The translations under genes and the position numbers were made by a program. The notes beneath the pieces were generated by a model. The model did no database searches and had not been told where the DNA came from. It saw only the letters and a list, made by a program, of their open reading frames with translations. Source: an uncultured Lachnospiraceae bacterium (GTDB lineage Bacteria > Bacillota_A > Clostridia > Lachnospirales > Lachnospiraceae). Taken from it: 21,354 nucleotides of DNA. This document shows positions 7,447 to 14,132 of the stretch, piece by piece; position 1 is the stretch's first letter; each line of letters begins with the position of its first letter. The stretch is taken from the NCBI GenBank assembly GCA_902795715.1, contig CADBME010000100.1:1-21354 (forward strand). The letters are read 5' to 3'.

Positions 7447-7480
7447 TTATTCTTTTGTTCCTATCCTGTTATTCTTGTTC
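7447..7480. promoter_or_regulatory. 22-bp-spaced direct repeats upstream of the LRR operon
   Basis: TTATTCTTTTGTTC (7447-7460) and TTATTCTTGTTC (7469-7480) are near-identical direct repeats whose starts lie 22 bp apart, two helical turns. They lie 34-67 bp upstream of the LRR start codon. No good -35/-10 pair is visible here, so these may be activator sites. Confidence 0.3.
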
Positions 7481-7525
7481 TAAAGATGCTTGCTTACCCG
7501 GTTTATACTTAGAAGGGTAGCATAT

Positions 7526-7570
7526 AAAGAAAGGCTTTGCAAAGCCTAATCCATAAGCCTTGCAAAGCCG
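7526..7570 (-). terminator. Intrinsic terminator of the cysteine peptidase gene
   Basis: GGCTTTGCAA (7533-7542) pairs with TTGCAAAGCC (7560-7569), extended by two more pairs after one mismatch, with an 11-nt loop. On the minus strand the hairpin is followed by TTTCTTTAT. It isolates the LRR operon from the peptidase gene upstream. Confidence 0.8.
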
Positions 7571-7595
7571 TACCTGGTCAGATTTGTACAGGAAG

Positions 7596-8315
7596 CTATT
7601 TAATGTCCTTGATTCGGATAATATAGGACACGGTTCTGTTATTGAGGTAGCCTTCCTGACGTTTTCCGTAAGATTTGTAGCGGGCACCGTCACTGTTTCC
7701 ATAGGTAGCAATCTTTCCCTGGTCATACCAGAGACGTTTTCCGCTTTTTGTTTTTCCTGCGTAGATGCAGGCATGGGGGGTAGTGAAACAAGCCACATCA
7801 CCGGGTTTCAATCTGGCATTTTTCGCCTTCTTGTATACACGGATTACACTAACTCTGTTTCCAAGACTTTTGCTGATCTTTCCGCTGCCTCTTACATAGA
7901 AGGTTTTTCCTTTATTGATGGCACCGTACTCCTGGAGACACCAGGAAACATATAAGGCACAGTTGCACTTTCTGCCGCTGCTTATTCCTTTCCTGAATGT
8001 GCTCTTGCATCCGCCGTTGGAGTAGTGGAATCCCTTTGTTTTCAGGGTTTTTCCTACGTTATTGCAGATGTTATACCACCGCTGGAGTTTGTTTACCTGT
8101 GGTGTAACTGCTGGTTTTTTTGCTGCAGGCTCCTGGTAGGTGGTCTTGATTTCGGAATTGTCGATCTCCTCCTGTGCATCGTCTGCACCCGGGGCGTAAA
8201 TCTCCGTATCGTCGGTCGTCGCTGCAAGGGCCGCTGTCGGTGTATTGAACATGAAGCCGCCTGCGAAGACTGTAATCGCCACAAAGCATGCCATGAGTCT
8301 CTTATAATTCTTCAC
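7596..8315 (-). CDS. Secreted papain-fold cysteine peptidase (NlpC/P60 or CHAP-like)
   Basis: A 239-residue exported protein. The signal peptide runs from MKNYKRLMACF to a cleavage site near ALAA|TT (about residue 32). An acidic, then Pro/Lys-rich linker (33-75) leads to a catalytic-type domain with CNCALYVSWCLQEYG (likely nucleophile C119) and TPHACIYAG (likely H181), the cysteine-helix and histidine-strand arrangement of NlpC/P60 and CHAP peptidoglycan hydrolases. The mature domain is strongly basic, which suits binding to the cell wall. It probably cleaves peptidoglycan peptides, but the exact bond cannot be read from the sequence. The start is a GTG at 8315 with AAGGAG 8 nt upstream. It is a single-gene unit with its own promoter (8394-8422) and terminator (7526-7570). 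Confidence 0.88.
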   Translation of the reverse strand: MKNYKRLMACFVAITVFAGGFMFNTPTAALAATTDDTEIYAPGADDAQEEIDNSEIKTTYQEPAAKKPAVTPQVNKLQRWYNICNNVGKTLKTKGFHYSNGGCKSTFRKGISSGRKCNCALYVSWCLQEYGAINKGKTFYVRGSGKISKSLGNRVSVIRVYKKAKNARLKPGDVACFTTPHACIYAGKTKSGKRLWYDQGKIATYGNSDGARYKSYGKRQEGYLNNRTVSYIIRIKDIK

Positions 8316-8393
8316 AGTTCTTCTCCTTTTTTAGCTGATTTTCTCAGTTTCAATTCGGATGGATCCAGCTGATTCATCCCTATGTCCTTGCCT

Positions 8394-8422
8394 ATCTTAC
8401 ACTATCTATTAACAAAAGTCAA
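8394..8422 (-). promoter_or_regulatory. Promoter of the cysteine peptidase gene
   Basis: On the minus strand, TTGACT (8422-8417), a 17-bp spacer and TAAGAT (8399-8394). Each box matches 5 of 6 with ideal spacing. The leader would be about 73 nt. Confidence 0.7.
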
Positions 8423-8502
8423 GGAATCGTTAACACTTTTGTAACAAATGGGAATTATTCCTGATATGATTTGTAATAAATATCAAATTATTATGTAAAA
8501 AT

Positions 8503-8530
8503 AGGACATTTCTGTTATTTGTGATATGAT
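8503..8530 (+). promoter_or_regulatory. Candidate extended -10 promoter of the S66 peptidase gene
   Basis: TGATATGAT (8522-8530) is an extended -10; AGGACA (8503-8508), 16 bp upstream, is a fair -35. It would give a leader of about 120 nt before the ATG at 8657. A second -10-like TATACT lies at 8604-8609 but lacks a -35. Apart from these and the divergent peptidase promoter, the 341-bp gap 8316-8656 shows only AT-rich sequence. Confidence 0.45.
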
Positions 8531-8656
8531 AAAGACACACAAGTAAAACTATACCACATATGGGATGGGTGATGTTGCATAAAAATTCACTTCCATAATG
8601 GGATATACTAAGCATGTTTGCTGAAAATCGTCATAAGCCGAAAAGGAGGATTGAAA

Positions 8657-9679
8657 ATGAGATACGGAAAATTTCTGCAGCCCGGAGGATGCATAGGATT
8701 TGCAGCTCCTTCTTTTGGTTGTAATATAGAACCCTACCGCAGCGGTTTTGACCATGCCATTTCCCGCTTTCATTCCATGGGATATGGTACCTGGTCCGGA
8801 CCTAATGTGTATAAAGGAAGCGGAATCGGCATCAGTGCTTCGCCGGATGAGTGCGCCGCTGAATTTTCGGAAATGTTTTGCGGGGGGCAGGCCGATGTCA
8901 TCATATCATGCGGAGGAGGAGAGCTCATGTGCGGAATTCTTCCCTATATAGACTTCGAGGCTATAGCTTCTTCGGATCCCAAATGGTTTATGGGATATTC
9001 GGATAATACCAACCTGACCTTTCTCCTGCCCACTCTGGCAGACACAGCAGCAATCTACGGTCCCTGCGCAGCGACTTTCGGCATGGAACCCTGGCATGAA
9101 TCCATCCGGGATGCCTTTGATCTGATCTGCGGTAAAAAAAGAGAAGTGACCAATTATTCCATGTGGGAGAAAGAAAGCCTGAAAGATGAGGATCATCCCC
9201 TGGTTCCTTATCATCTTACCGAGCCTTTTTCCATGAAATGCCGGCCGGAGGGCAATAGCTCCTTTGGCGGACGCCTGCTAGGCGGGTGCCTGGATATCCT
9301 GCAGATCCTTTGCGGGACAAAATATGATAAGGTAAAGGAATTCAATGAACGCTACAGGGAAGACGGCGTCATCTGGTTCCTTGAATCCTGCGATCTTACG
9401 GTAATGGGAATGAGAAGAGCCATCTGGCAGCTTAAGGAAGCCGGATGGTTTGAGACAGCCAGGGGATTCCTTATCGGCAGGCCCTGGCATTACGGAGAAG
9501 ACATGATGGGTCTTGATCAGTACCAGGCTGTGGCCCGGCCTCTTGAGGAGTTGGGGCTGCCTGTTATCATGGACCTTGATATCGGCCATCTTCCTCCTAT
9601 GATGCCTCTGATCTGCGGGAGTCTGGCCCGTGCTGAGGCAGAGGATGGAGGAATCAGGATATCCATGGAACTGCTTTGA
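8657..9679 (+). CDS. MccF-like S66 serine peptidase (LD-carboxypeptidase family)
   Basis: A 340-residue cytosolic protein. The S66 triad is readable: nucleophile S115 in MGYSDNTNL, E243 in FLESCD and H311 in DIGHLPPMMPL. Spacing and sequence fit the MccF branch, whose E. coli member uses Ser118, Glu243 and His310, better than classical LdcA. MccF enzymes hydrolyse the acyl-phosphoramidate or acyl-sulfamate bond of microcin C-type toxic aminoacyl-nucleotides, giving self-immunity; LdcA enzymes trim L,D-tetrapeptides during murein recycling. No microcin biosynthesis genes are present here, so the protein may be a resistance or housekeeping homologue. The start ATG has AAAAGGAGG 7 nt upstream; the frame is open upstream to 8618, but without a ribosome site. 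It stands alone and ends at the terminator 9715-9745. Confidence 0.92.
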   Translation: MRYGKFLQPGGCIGFAAPSFGCNIEPYRSGFDHAISRFHSMGYGTWSGPNVYKGSGIGISASPDECAAEFSEMFCGGQADVIISCGGGELMCGILPYIDFEAIASSDPKWFMGYSDNTNLTFLLPTLADTAAIYGPCAATFGMEPWHESIRDAFDLICGKKREVTNYSMWEKESLKDEDHPLVPYHLTEPFSMKCRPEGNSSFGGRLLGGCLDILQILCGTKYDKVKEFNERYREDGVIWFLESCDLTVMGMRRAIWQLKEAGWFETARGFLIGRPWHYGEDMMGLDQYQAVARPLEELGLPVIMDLDIGHLPPMMPLICGSLARAEAEDGGIRISMELL

Positions 9680-9714
9680 CCATAGATGGAACGGTATAAA
9701 ATGGATATAAAAAG

Positions 9715-9745
9715 AAGGAGACAGAGAAGCAATCCCTGTCTCCTT
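9715..9745. terminator. Bidirectional terminator between the S66 peptidase gene and murG
   Basis: AAGGAGACAG (9715-9724) pairs perfectly with CTGTCTCCTT (9736-9745) around an 11-nt loop. The plus-strand tail is TTTCC; the minus-strand tail, CTTTTTATAT, is richer in T. It therefore probably ends murG transcripts best and the S66 transcript less well. Confidence 0.72.
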
Positions 9746-9751
9746 TCCTGA

Positions 9752-9786
9752 TTAAAGTTTAAAGTGAAAAGTTAAAGGTTAAAGGC
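9752..9786. repeat. Degenerate 7-bp tandem repeat, about five units
   Basis: Heptamers at 9752, 9759, 9766, 9773 and 9780 read TTAAAGT, TTAAAGT, GAAAAGT, TAAAGGT and TAAAGGC. The array lies between the terminator and the murG stop codon. It is noncoding and looks like a simple-sequence expansion. Confidence 0.6.
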
Positions 9787-9801
9787 TTTTTATTCAGGCT
9801 C

Positions 9802-10890
9802 TTATTCGTCGGCCGGAGTATCTTTTTGCTCGGTCAGTTCTTCAATCATATTCATGATGAGTGCGATGGAATCCGTTAATTTGCTGTCACGCATGGTCTG
9901 TGAGAATTCCTCTCTTTCCTCGTAGACAAAGCGTACAGCGTTTAGCAGAGTATCGCCGGACAGCTCTTCTTCCTGAAGAACATAACTGTAACCGGACTGT
10001 TCAAAAGAAGCGGCATTCAGAATCTGATCCCCTCGGCTGGCAGCTGCAGAGAGGGGGATCAGGATGTTGGGTTTTTTAAGGGCCAGCAATTCACAAAGTG
10101 CGTTGGCGCCTGCCCTGGAAATGACCAGGTCAGAGATAGCAAAAAGATGGGGAAGTTCTTTGCGGGCATATTCAAACTGCATATAACCTGATTTAAGCCG
10201 GAGACTCTCATCATAATTCCCCTTGCCGCATAAATGAATAAGCTGGAAGTGGTCAGTCATAGAGTCGATATTATCCCGGATGGCCTGGTTGATGGCAGCC
10301 GAGCCGAGACTTCCTCCCATGATCATGACTACCGGACGGTCAGGGCTGAAACCACAGAGAGCGTAACCCTCTTCCTTGCTGCCGGAGAATAGTTCCTGCC
10401 TTATGGGGGAACCGGTCAGGACCGCTTTGCTTTCCGGAAGATGTGACAGAGTTTCCGGGAAATTACAGCAGACTTTTGTTGCCGCGGGAATGCAGATCTT
10501 ATTGGCAAGACCCGGGGTAATGTCTGACTCATGGATGATTACCGGTACTCCTCTTCGCCTGGCAGCCAGGACGACCGGAACGGAGACGAAACCTCCTTTA
10601 GAAAAAACAATATCCGGTTTCAGTTTGCGGATCAGACCGGAGGCTTGCAGATATCCTTTGGCGACACGGAATGGATCCGAAATGTTTTTCAGGTCAAAGT
10701 ATCTCCGCAGTTTACCGGAAGAAATACCGTGATAAGGTATATGAAGGTCACGGATCAGCCTTTTCTCCATACCGTTAACGGAACCGATGTACTGGATGTC
10801 AAAGCCTGCCTCTTTCAAAGCAGGAACCAGAGCCATATTGGGTGTAACATGACCGGCTGTACCACCTCCGGTCAGAATGATTCTTTTCAT
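9802..10890 (-). CDS. murG: Lipid II synthase (UDP-GlcNAc:undecaprenyl-PP-MurNAc-pentapeptide GlcNAc transferase)
   Basis: A 362-residue peripheral membrane enzyme that adds GlcNAc to lipid I on the inner face of the membrane, the last cytosolic step of peptidoglycan precursor synthesis. It has the GGGTAGHVTPN loop (8-18), FSKGGFVSVPVVLAA, HESDITPGLANK (from H120), a second glycine loop MGGSLGSAAIN (191-201) and SRAGANALCELLALKKPNI near residue 265; all are MurG hallmarks. The length is normal. The ATG at 10890 is chosen because MKRIILTGGG is the usual MurG start and the predicted transcription start (near 10922) excludes the longer open frame to 10938. The only ribosome site, AGGGGAG, lies 13 nt upstream, farther than usual, so initiation may be weak. 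It is a stand-alone gene, not in a division/cell-wall cluster. Confidence 0.95.
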   Translation of the reverse strand: MKRIILTGGGTAGHVTPNMALVPALKEAGFDIQYIGSVNGMEKRLIRDLHIPYHGISSGKLRRYFDLKNISDPFRVAKGYLQASGLIRKLKPDIVFSKGGFVSVPVVLAARRRGVPVIIHESDITPGLANKICIPAATKVCCNFPETLSHLPESKAVLTGSPIRQELFSGSKEEGYALCGFSPDRPVVMIMGGSLGSAAINQAIRDNIDSMTDHFQLIHLCGKGNYDESLRLKSGYMQFEYARKELPHLFAISDLVISRAGANALCELLALKKPNILIPLSAAASRGDQILNAASFEQSGYSYVLQEEELSGDTLLNAVRFVYEEREEFSQTMRDSKLTDSIALIMNMIEELTEQKDTPADE

Positions 10891-10928
10891 AATATTGATC
10901 GCACTCCCCTGAACTATTAATATATAGT

Positions 10929-10937
10929 AGTATAGCA
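10929..10937 (-). promoter_or_regulatory. Extended -10 of murG
   Basis: Minus strand TGCTATACT (10937-10929). No good -35 is present, which extended -10 promoters tolerate. The start near 10922 would give a leader of about 32 nt. Confidence 0.5.
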
Positions 10938-11032
10938 TTTTTTTACTATATTGGATAGATGAAAATCTTCAAAAATGTTAGAAATGAAACCATCTTTTTC
11001 TATCATATTTGATGACGAATGAGAAGGGATTA

Positions 11033-11041
11033 TGGTATAAT
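11033..11041 (+). promoter_or_regulatory. Extended -10 of mtnN
   Basis: TGGTATAAT (11033-11041) has a perfect hexamer plus the TGn extension. The -35 is poor (TTGATG at 11009-11014 is 21 bp away). The start near 11048 leaves a structured leader of about 73 nt. Confidence 0.6.
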
Positions 11042-11070
11042 GCTAAGGAATTATACCCTTTACAGGGTGT

Positions 11071-11104
11071 ATTCTGTTATTAATCGTAAAAAGGATTACA
11101 GAAT
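11071..11104 (+). other. Hairpin in the mtnN leader next to the ribosome site
   Basis: ATTCTG (11071-11076) pairs with CAGAAT (11099-11104); after a TTAT bulge, TAATC (11081-11085) pairs with GATTA (11094-11098) around an 8-nt loop. The stem ends 2 nt before AAGGAG (11107-11112), so it could affect ribosome access. It does not match a SAM or SAH riboswitch that I recognise. Confidence 0.45.
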
Positions 11105-11120
11105 AGAAGGAGCTGCAGTT

Positions 11121-11825
11121 ATGGTTTGTATCGGTATTATCGGCGCGATGGAGCAGGAAGTATCGGCTTTGATCCGCCAGATGAAGGATATGGATATGAA
11201 ATCCATAGCAAATATGGATTTTTACAGGGGAAATCTGTGGGGCCAGGATGTGGTCGTTGTAAAAAGCGGTGTCGGCAAGGTTAACGTGGCCATCTGTACA
11301 CAGATTCTCGTAAATATTTACGAAGTTGACATGCTGATCAACACCGGAATTGCCGGAGGACTTCTCCCGGATATACATCCCGGGGATATTGTCATCTCCA
11401 GTGATGCCGTCCAGCATGATGTGGATGTGACAGGCCGGGGATTTGAACCCGGTGAAATTCCTTTTATGGAAACCTCTGTATTTAAGGCGGATCCGGAACT
11501 GATCGATATGGCCCAGGAAGCTTGCAGGATTGTGAATGAGGAGATCGGCTGTTTCGTGGGCAGAGTCGTTACGGGAGATCAATTCATCTCAGATAACAAG
11601 GTAAGAAGCCGGATCAGAGATGTGTTTGGCGCGGCATGTACGGAGATGGAGGGAGCTGCCATGGCACAGGTTGCATACCTGAACAAGATTCCCTTTGTCA
11701 TTATTCGGGCTATATCAGATAATGCGGATGACAAAGCCTCCGCGACCCAGGAGAAATTTGAAGAACAAGCCGTCATCCATACGGTGAAGCTTCTGGCGGC
11801 AATGTTCCTTAAGATGAGCCGCTGA
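11121..11825 (+). CDS. mtnN: 5'-methylthioadenosine/S-adenosylhomocysteine nucleosidase
   Basis: A 234-residue cytosolic enzyme that cleaves adenine from MTA and S-adenosylhomocysteine, serving methionine salvage and the activated methyl cycle and producing the AI-2 precursor S-ribosylhomocysteine. Recognised by MVCIGIIGAMEQEV (E11), NTGIAGGL (74-81), GDQFISD (152-158), TEMEGAAMAQVA (E175, E177) and the catalytic aspartate D200 in ISDNAD. Length is normal. The ATG at 11121 has AAGGAG 8 nt upstream and starts right at the first beta strand; the frame is open to 11019, but that part lies across the promoter. It is divergent from murG and convergent with the small gene ending at 11856, with no clear terminator between. 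Confidence 0.95.
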   Translation: MVCIGIIGAMEQEVSALIRQMKDMDMKSIANMDFYRGNLWGQDVVVVKSGVGKVNVAICTQILVNIYEVDMLINTGIAGGLLPDIHPGDIVISSDAVQHDVDVTGRGFEPGEIPFMETSVFKADPELIDMAQEACRIVNEEIGCFVGRVVTGDQFISDNKVRSRIRDVFGAACTEMEGAAMAQVAYLNKIPFVIIRAISDNADDKASATQEKFEEQAVIHTVKLLAAMFLKMSR

Positions 11826-11855
11826 TGAGAGGGAAGGGATTCTGGTCAGGCTGCT

Positions 11856-12125
11856 TCAGTAGTCTTCTTCGATAACCTGGAAGTCCAGGTAGTCGAAATC
11901 TATATTTTCTATAAAATTGTCCTGTGTGAAACGGGTTCTGGCGTGGCGGCGGAAATCACGCTTATTGTGGTCAAGCCAAAGGGGCTTTTCCAGATCAAAA
12001 TCCATGCATGCTCTCTCAAGGGCTTCATAGACTTTAGCAGTCCGGGTCATGGACTGATCATAGTTTTCAATGACGGTATCAGAGACCAGATGACTGTTTT
12101 GCATCAGTTTGCACCAGATTCTCAC
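11856..12125 (-). CDS. Small acidic protein of unknown function
   Basis: An 89-residue protein beginning (V)RIWCKLMQNSHLVSD and ending FDYLDFQVIEEDY. The GTG at 12125 has a very strong AAAGGAGG 7 nt upstream, which is the main reason to believe the gene; the frame is open further upstream to 12317, but that part lacks a ribosome site. The middle holds a helical stretch, a WLDHNKRDFRRHARTRF segment rich in Arg and His, and a strongly acidic tail. No signal peptide or membrane helix. I do not recognise the family, though the mixed His/Arg motif and acidic tail look like a conserved protein rather than noise. Confidence 0.75.
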   Translation of the reverse strand: MRIWCKLMQNSHLVSDTVIENYDQSMTRTAKVYEALERACMDFDLEKPLWLDHNKRDFRRHARTRFTQDNFIENIDFDYLDFQVIEEDY

Positions 12126-12210
12126 GGGAAATCCTCCTTTCCTTACAGGCAGGATGAAGAGAAGCAGAGATTGAAAAAAGCCGGTATCAATAATAAAGGC
12201 TAGAACTCTG

Positions 12211-12216
12211 ATTATA
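12211..12216 (-). promoter_or_regulatory. Possible -10 of the small acidic protein gene
   Basis: Minus strand TATAAT (12216-12211), a perfect hexamer about 85 bp upstream of the GTG at 12125. No convincing -35 accompanies it. Confidence 0.25.
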
Positions 12217-12319
12217 GTGGAACTGTCATAAAAAGGGATGGATTTATTGTATATGCTTCTACCCGTATTTGCAAATGAAAAGTTGGCCGGAATCAATACA
12301 ATAGATAGAGTATTCAAGT

Positions 12320-12350
12320 TTTACAAAACAGGCTTGTCATTTGATATGAT
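12320..12350 (+). promoter_or_regulatory. Promoter of the kinase/phosphatase operon
   Basis: TGATATGAT (12342-12350) is an extended -10; TTTACA (12320-12325), with a 19-bp spacer, is the best -35. The transcript would start near 12356 with a leader of about 127 nt. This is the only good plus-strand promoter before the kinase gene in the 357-bp gap 12126-12482. Confidence 0.55.
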
Positions 12351-12392
12351 AGACCATATCACATATCAAATAAATGGAAAACGGGAAACAAA

Positions 12393-12462
12393 GCCGTTCA
12401 ATGAATAAGAAACGGCCAATTGTCAGAGAAGATCCGAAACATTCTGAGGATAATTTCGGATC
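12393..12462 (+). other. Two hairpins in the operon leader
   Basis: Hairpin 1: GCCGTT (12393-12398) with AACGGC (12411-12416), 12-nt loop. Hairpin 2: GATCCGAAA (12431-12439) with TTTCGGATC (12454-12462), 9 perfect pairs, 14-nt loop, ending 6 nt before the ribosome site AGGGGAG (12469-12475). There is no T run, so it is not a standard terminator; a translation or mRNA-stability role is possible. Confidence 0.45.
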
Positions 12463-12482
12463 CTGAGCAGGGGAGTGCCGGG

Positions 12483-13535
12483 ATGAGTTGGCAAGATAAA
12501 CTCTGGGACGAATGGGAAATCATTTCCGAAATCGGTTCCGGAAGCTATGGAAAAGTTTATAAGGTAATGCGGCACGAGGGCAGCTATGTCAGCGAAGATG
12601 CGTTAAAAGTCATTTCCATACCCAGAAGCAAGGAAGAGATGGAAGCCCTTCGCAAGAAGAATATGTCCAGCCGTGAGATTTCGAATTATTTTTACAGCGT
12701 CAAGGGAAAGTTTACACAGGAATTTGCCCTGATGTCTGCCCTGAAGGGTAATTCGAATATTGTCAGCTATGAGAATCACAAGTTTGTGCCCAGAGAAAAC
12801 GGGGTGGGATACGATATCCTGATTCTGATGGAGCTGCTTACCCCACTCAAGGACCGGTTTCCGAATCTGAGCTGCAGTCAGGATGAGGTATATAAGATCG
12901 GAATTGACATGTGCTCAGCTTTGGAACTCTGTGAACAGGAAGGTGTGATTCACCGGGATATCAAGCCCGGCAACATCTTCGTGTCCAAACACGGGAATTA
13001 TAAATTGGGAGACTTCGGAATTGCCAAGGTGATGCACGGCGAAGAGTCCAATGCGGAAGTGGCAGGCACCTACAATTACATGGCCCCTGAGGTATACAAC
13101 AAACAGAAATATGATTATACGGTAGATATCTATTCTCTGGGCCTGGTCCTCTTCCGCCTCCTGAATGACGGACGCGGACCTTTTCTTCCCGTCGCCTCGA
13201 CAGAAATCACTTCGGAGATGGAAAAAGAAGCAGGTCTCCGGAGGCTGAGGAACCGGGAATGGATACCGGCGCCACGGAATGCTTCCGTAGCTTTAGCTGA
13301 AGTAATCAGCAAGGCTTGTGCCTATGAAGCCAGGGACCGGTATCAGACAGCCGGAGAATTCAAAGAAGCTCTGATCAGCTGCAGGCAGGAAGGGAATCCC
13401 TGGGATAAAGCAGACAGGGGCAAAACAAAGATTCAAAAGAAGAAAACAGGATTGAGCCACGCGGAAGCGGATCCGGAACCGGAAGTTCAGGAGAAATCCG
13501 GTGGCGGCTGGTTCTATAAGCCCAACATGTTATAG
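12483..13535 (+). CDS. Ser/Thr protein kinase 1 (Hanks type)
   Basis: A 350-residue cytosolic kinase with a complete catalytic core: glycine loop EIGSGSYGKVY (16-26), Lys42 in ALKVI, Glu80 in the C helix, HRDIKPGN (157-164), DFG (177-179) and GTYNYMAPE (195-203). It should phosphorylate proteins on Ser/Thr using ATP. Unlike PknB/PrkC it has no membrane helix or PASTA domain. After the kinase domain (ending about 300) come a basic stretch, an acidic stretch and the end SGGGWFYKPNML. The ATG at 12483 is chosen because AGGGGAG lies 7 nt upstream and it starts just before the kinase domain; a TTG at 12420 is in frame but has no ribosome site. It is the first gene of a six-gene operon with PP2C and a second kinase. 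Confidence 0.94.
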   Translation: MSWQDKLWDEWEIISEIGSGSYGKVYKVMRHEGSYVSEDALKVISIPRSKEEMEALRKKNMSSREISNYFYSVKGKFTQEFALMSALKGNSNIVSYENHKFVPRENGVGYDILILMELLTPLKDRFPNLSCSQDEVYKIGIDMCSALELCEQEGVIHRDIKPGNIFVSKHGNYKLGDFGIAKVMHGEESNAEVAGTYNYMAPEVYNKQKYDYTVDIYSLGLVLFRLLNDGRGPFLPVASTEITSEMEKEAGLRRLRNREWIPAPRNASVALAEVISKACAYEARDRYQTAGEFKEALISCRQEGNPWDKADRGKTKIQKKKTGLSHAEADPEPEVQEKSGGGWFYKPNML

Positions 13536-13609
13536 AGTTTTCTGTATTCTTTCTTTAATAATAATCGAATAATAATCCTATCAGAATGAAATGAGGAATA
13601 ATAATAAAA

Positions 13610-14017
13610 ATGATTTCCAGTAATGATTTGCTTATATTGATCATCGGTTTGCTGGTCCTGCTCCTGATTGTAGTATTGATTGCGGCATCCAGATCCAAGC
13701 CGGGCAAAAAGCCTGGCCCTTCATTATATGACTCTGGAGGAGGAGGCACTGCAGGCAGCGGAGGTTACATTGACGGGAAGACCATTGATAGCACGGAGAC
13801 TTATCCCGGTGGAAACATAGGCGGTTATGAAGAAGATCCCGGCGGAGTGCCGGGTGGCAGCTACAGAGAGGATGAAGCAGATCCAGAAGAGCCGGGGCAT
13901 GATGTCGACAGGATTTTTATTGCTCAGGTCAGGACCAATGTGGTTATCTGTCCCAACTGTGATACGGAAAATATCAGGGGAGAATCAAGATGTATTGCCT
14001 GTGATTATCCTTTGTAG
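13610..14017 (+). CDS. Membrane-anchored protein with a C-terminal zinc ribbon
   Basis: A 135-residue protein. A membrane helix at about 7-27 is followed by the basic RSKPGKK, so by the positive-inside rule the C-terminus should be cytosolic. Residues about 40-100 are a Gly-rich, then acidic disordered linker. The end is a zinc ribbon with CPNC (114-117) and CIAC (128-131), of the kind that follows PP2C/kinase proteins and often binds partner proteins. The gap after kinase 1 is 74 bp and AT-rich (repeated AATAATAATC), with a modest ribosome site (AGGAA, about 12 nt from the ATG). It may hold kinase or phosphatase at the membrane, which is inference. Confidence 0.85.
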   Translation: MISSNDLLILIIGLLVLLLIVVLIAASRSKPGKKPGPSLYDSGGGGTAGSGGYIDGKTIDSTETYPGGNIGGYEEDPGGVPGGSYREDEADPEEPGHDVDRIFIAQVRTNVVICPNCDTENIRGESRCIACDYPL

Positions 14018-14132
14018 GGAGTGGCACAGGAAACCCCATGCCGGGAGCTGCCTGCATCATACAAGGTGTATAAGGAGGATTCGTCCGTCCGGCTCAGAAG
14101 CATGAGGAGACAAAAAGGACATGGAGGAGAAG

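Noticed and set aside
14072..14078. AAGGAGG in the gap before the second zinc-ribbon gene, suggesting a small gene
   Set aside because: No ATG, GTG or TTG follows at a usable distance, so it is an orphan ribosome-like site.
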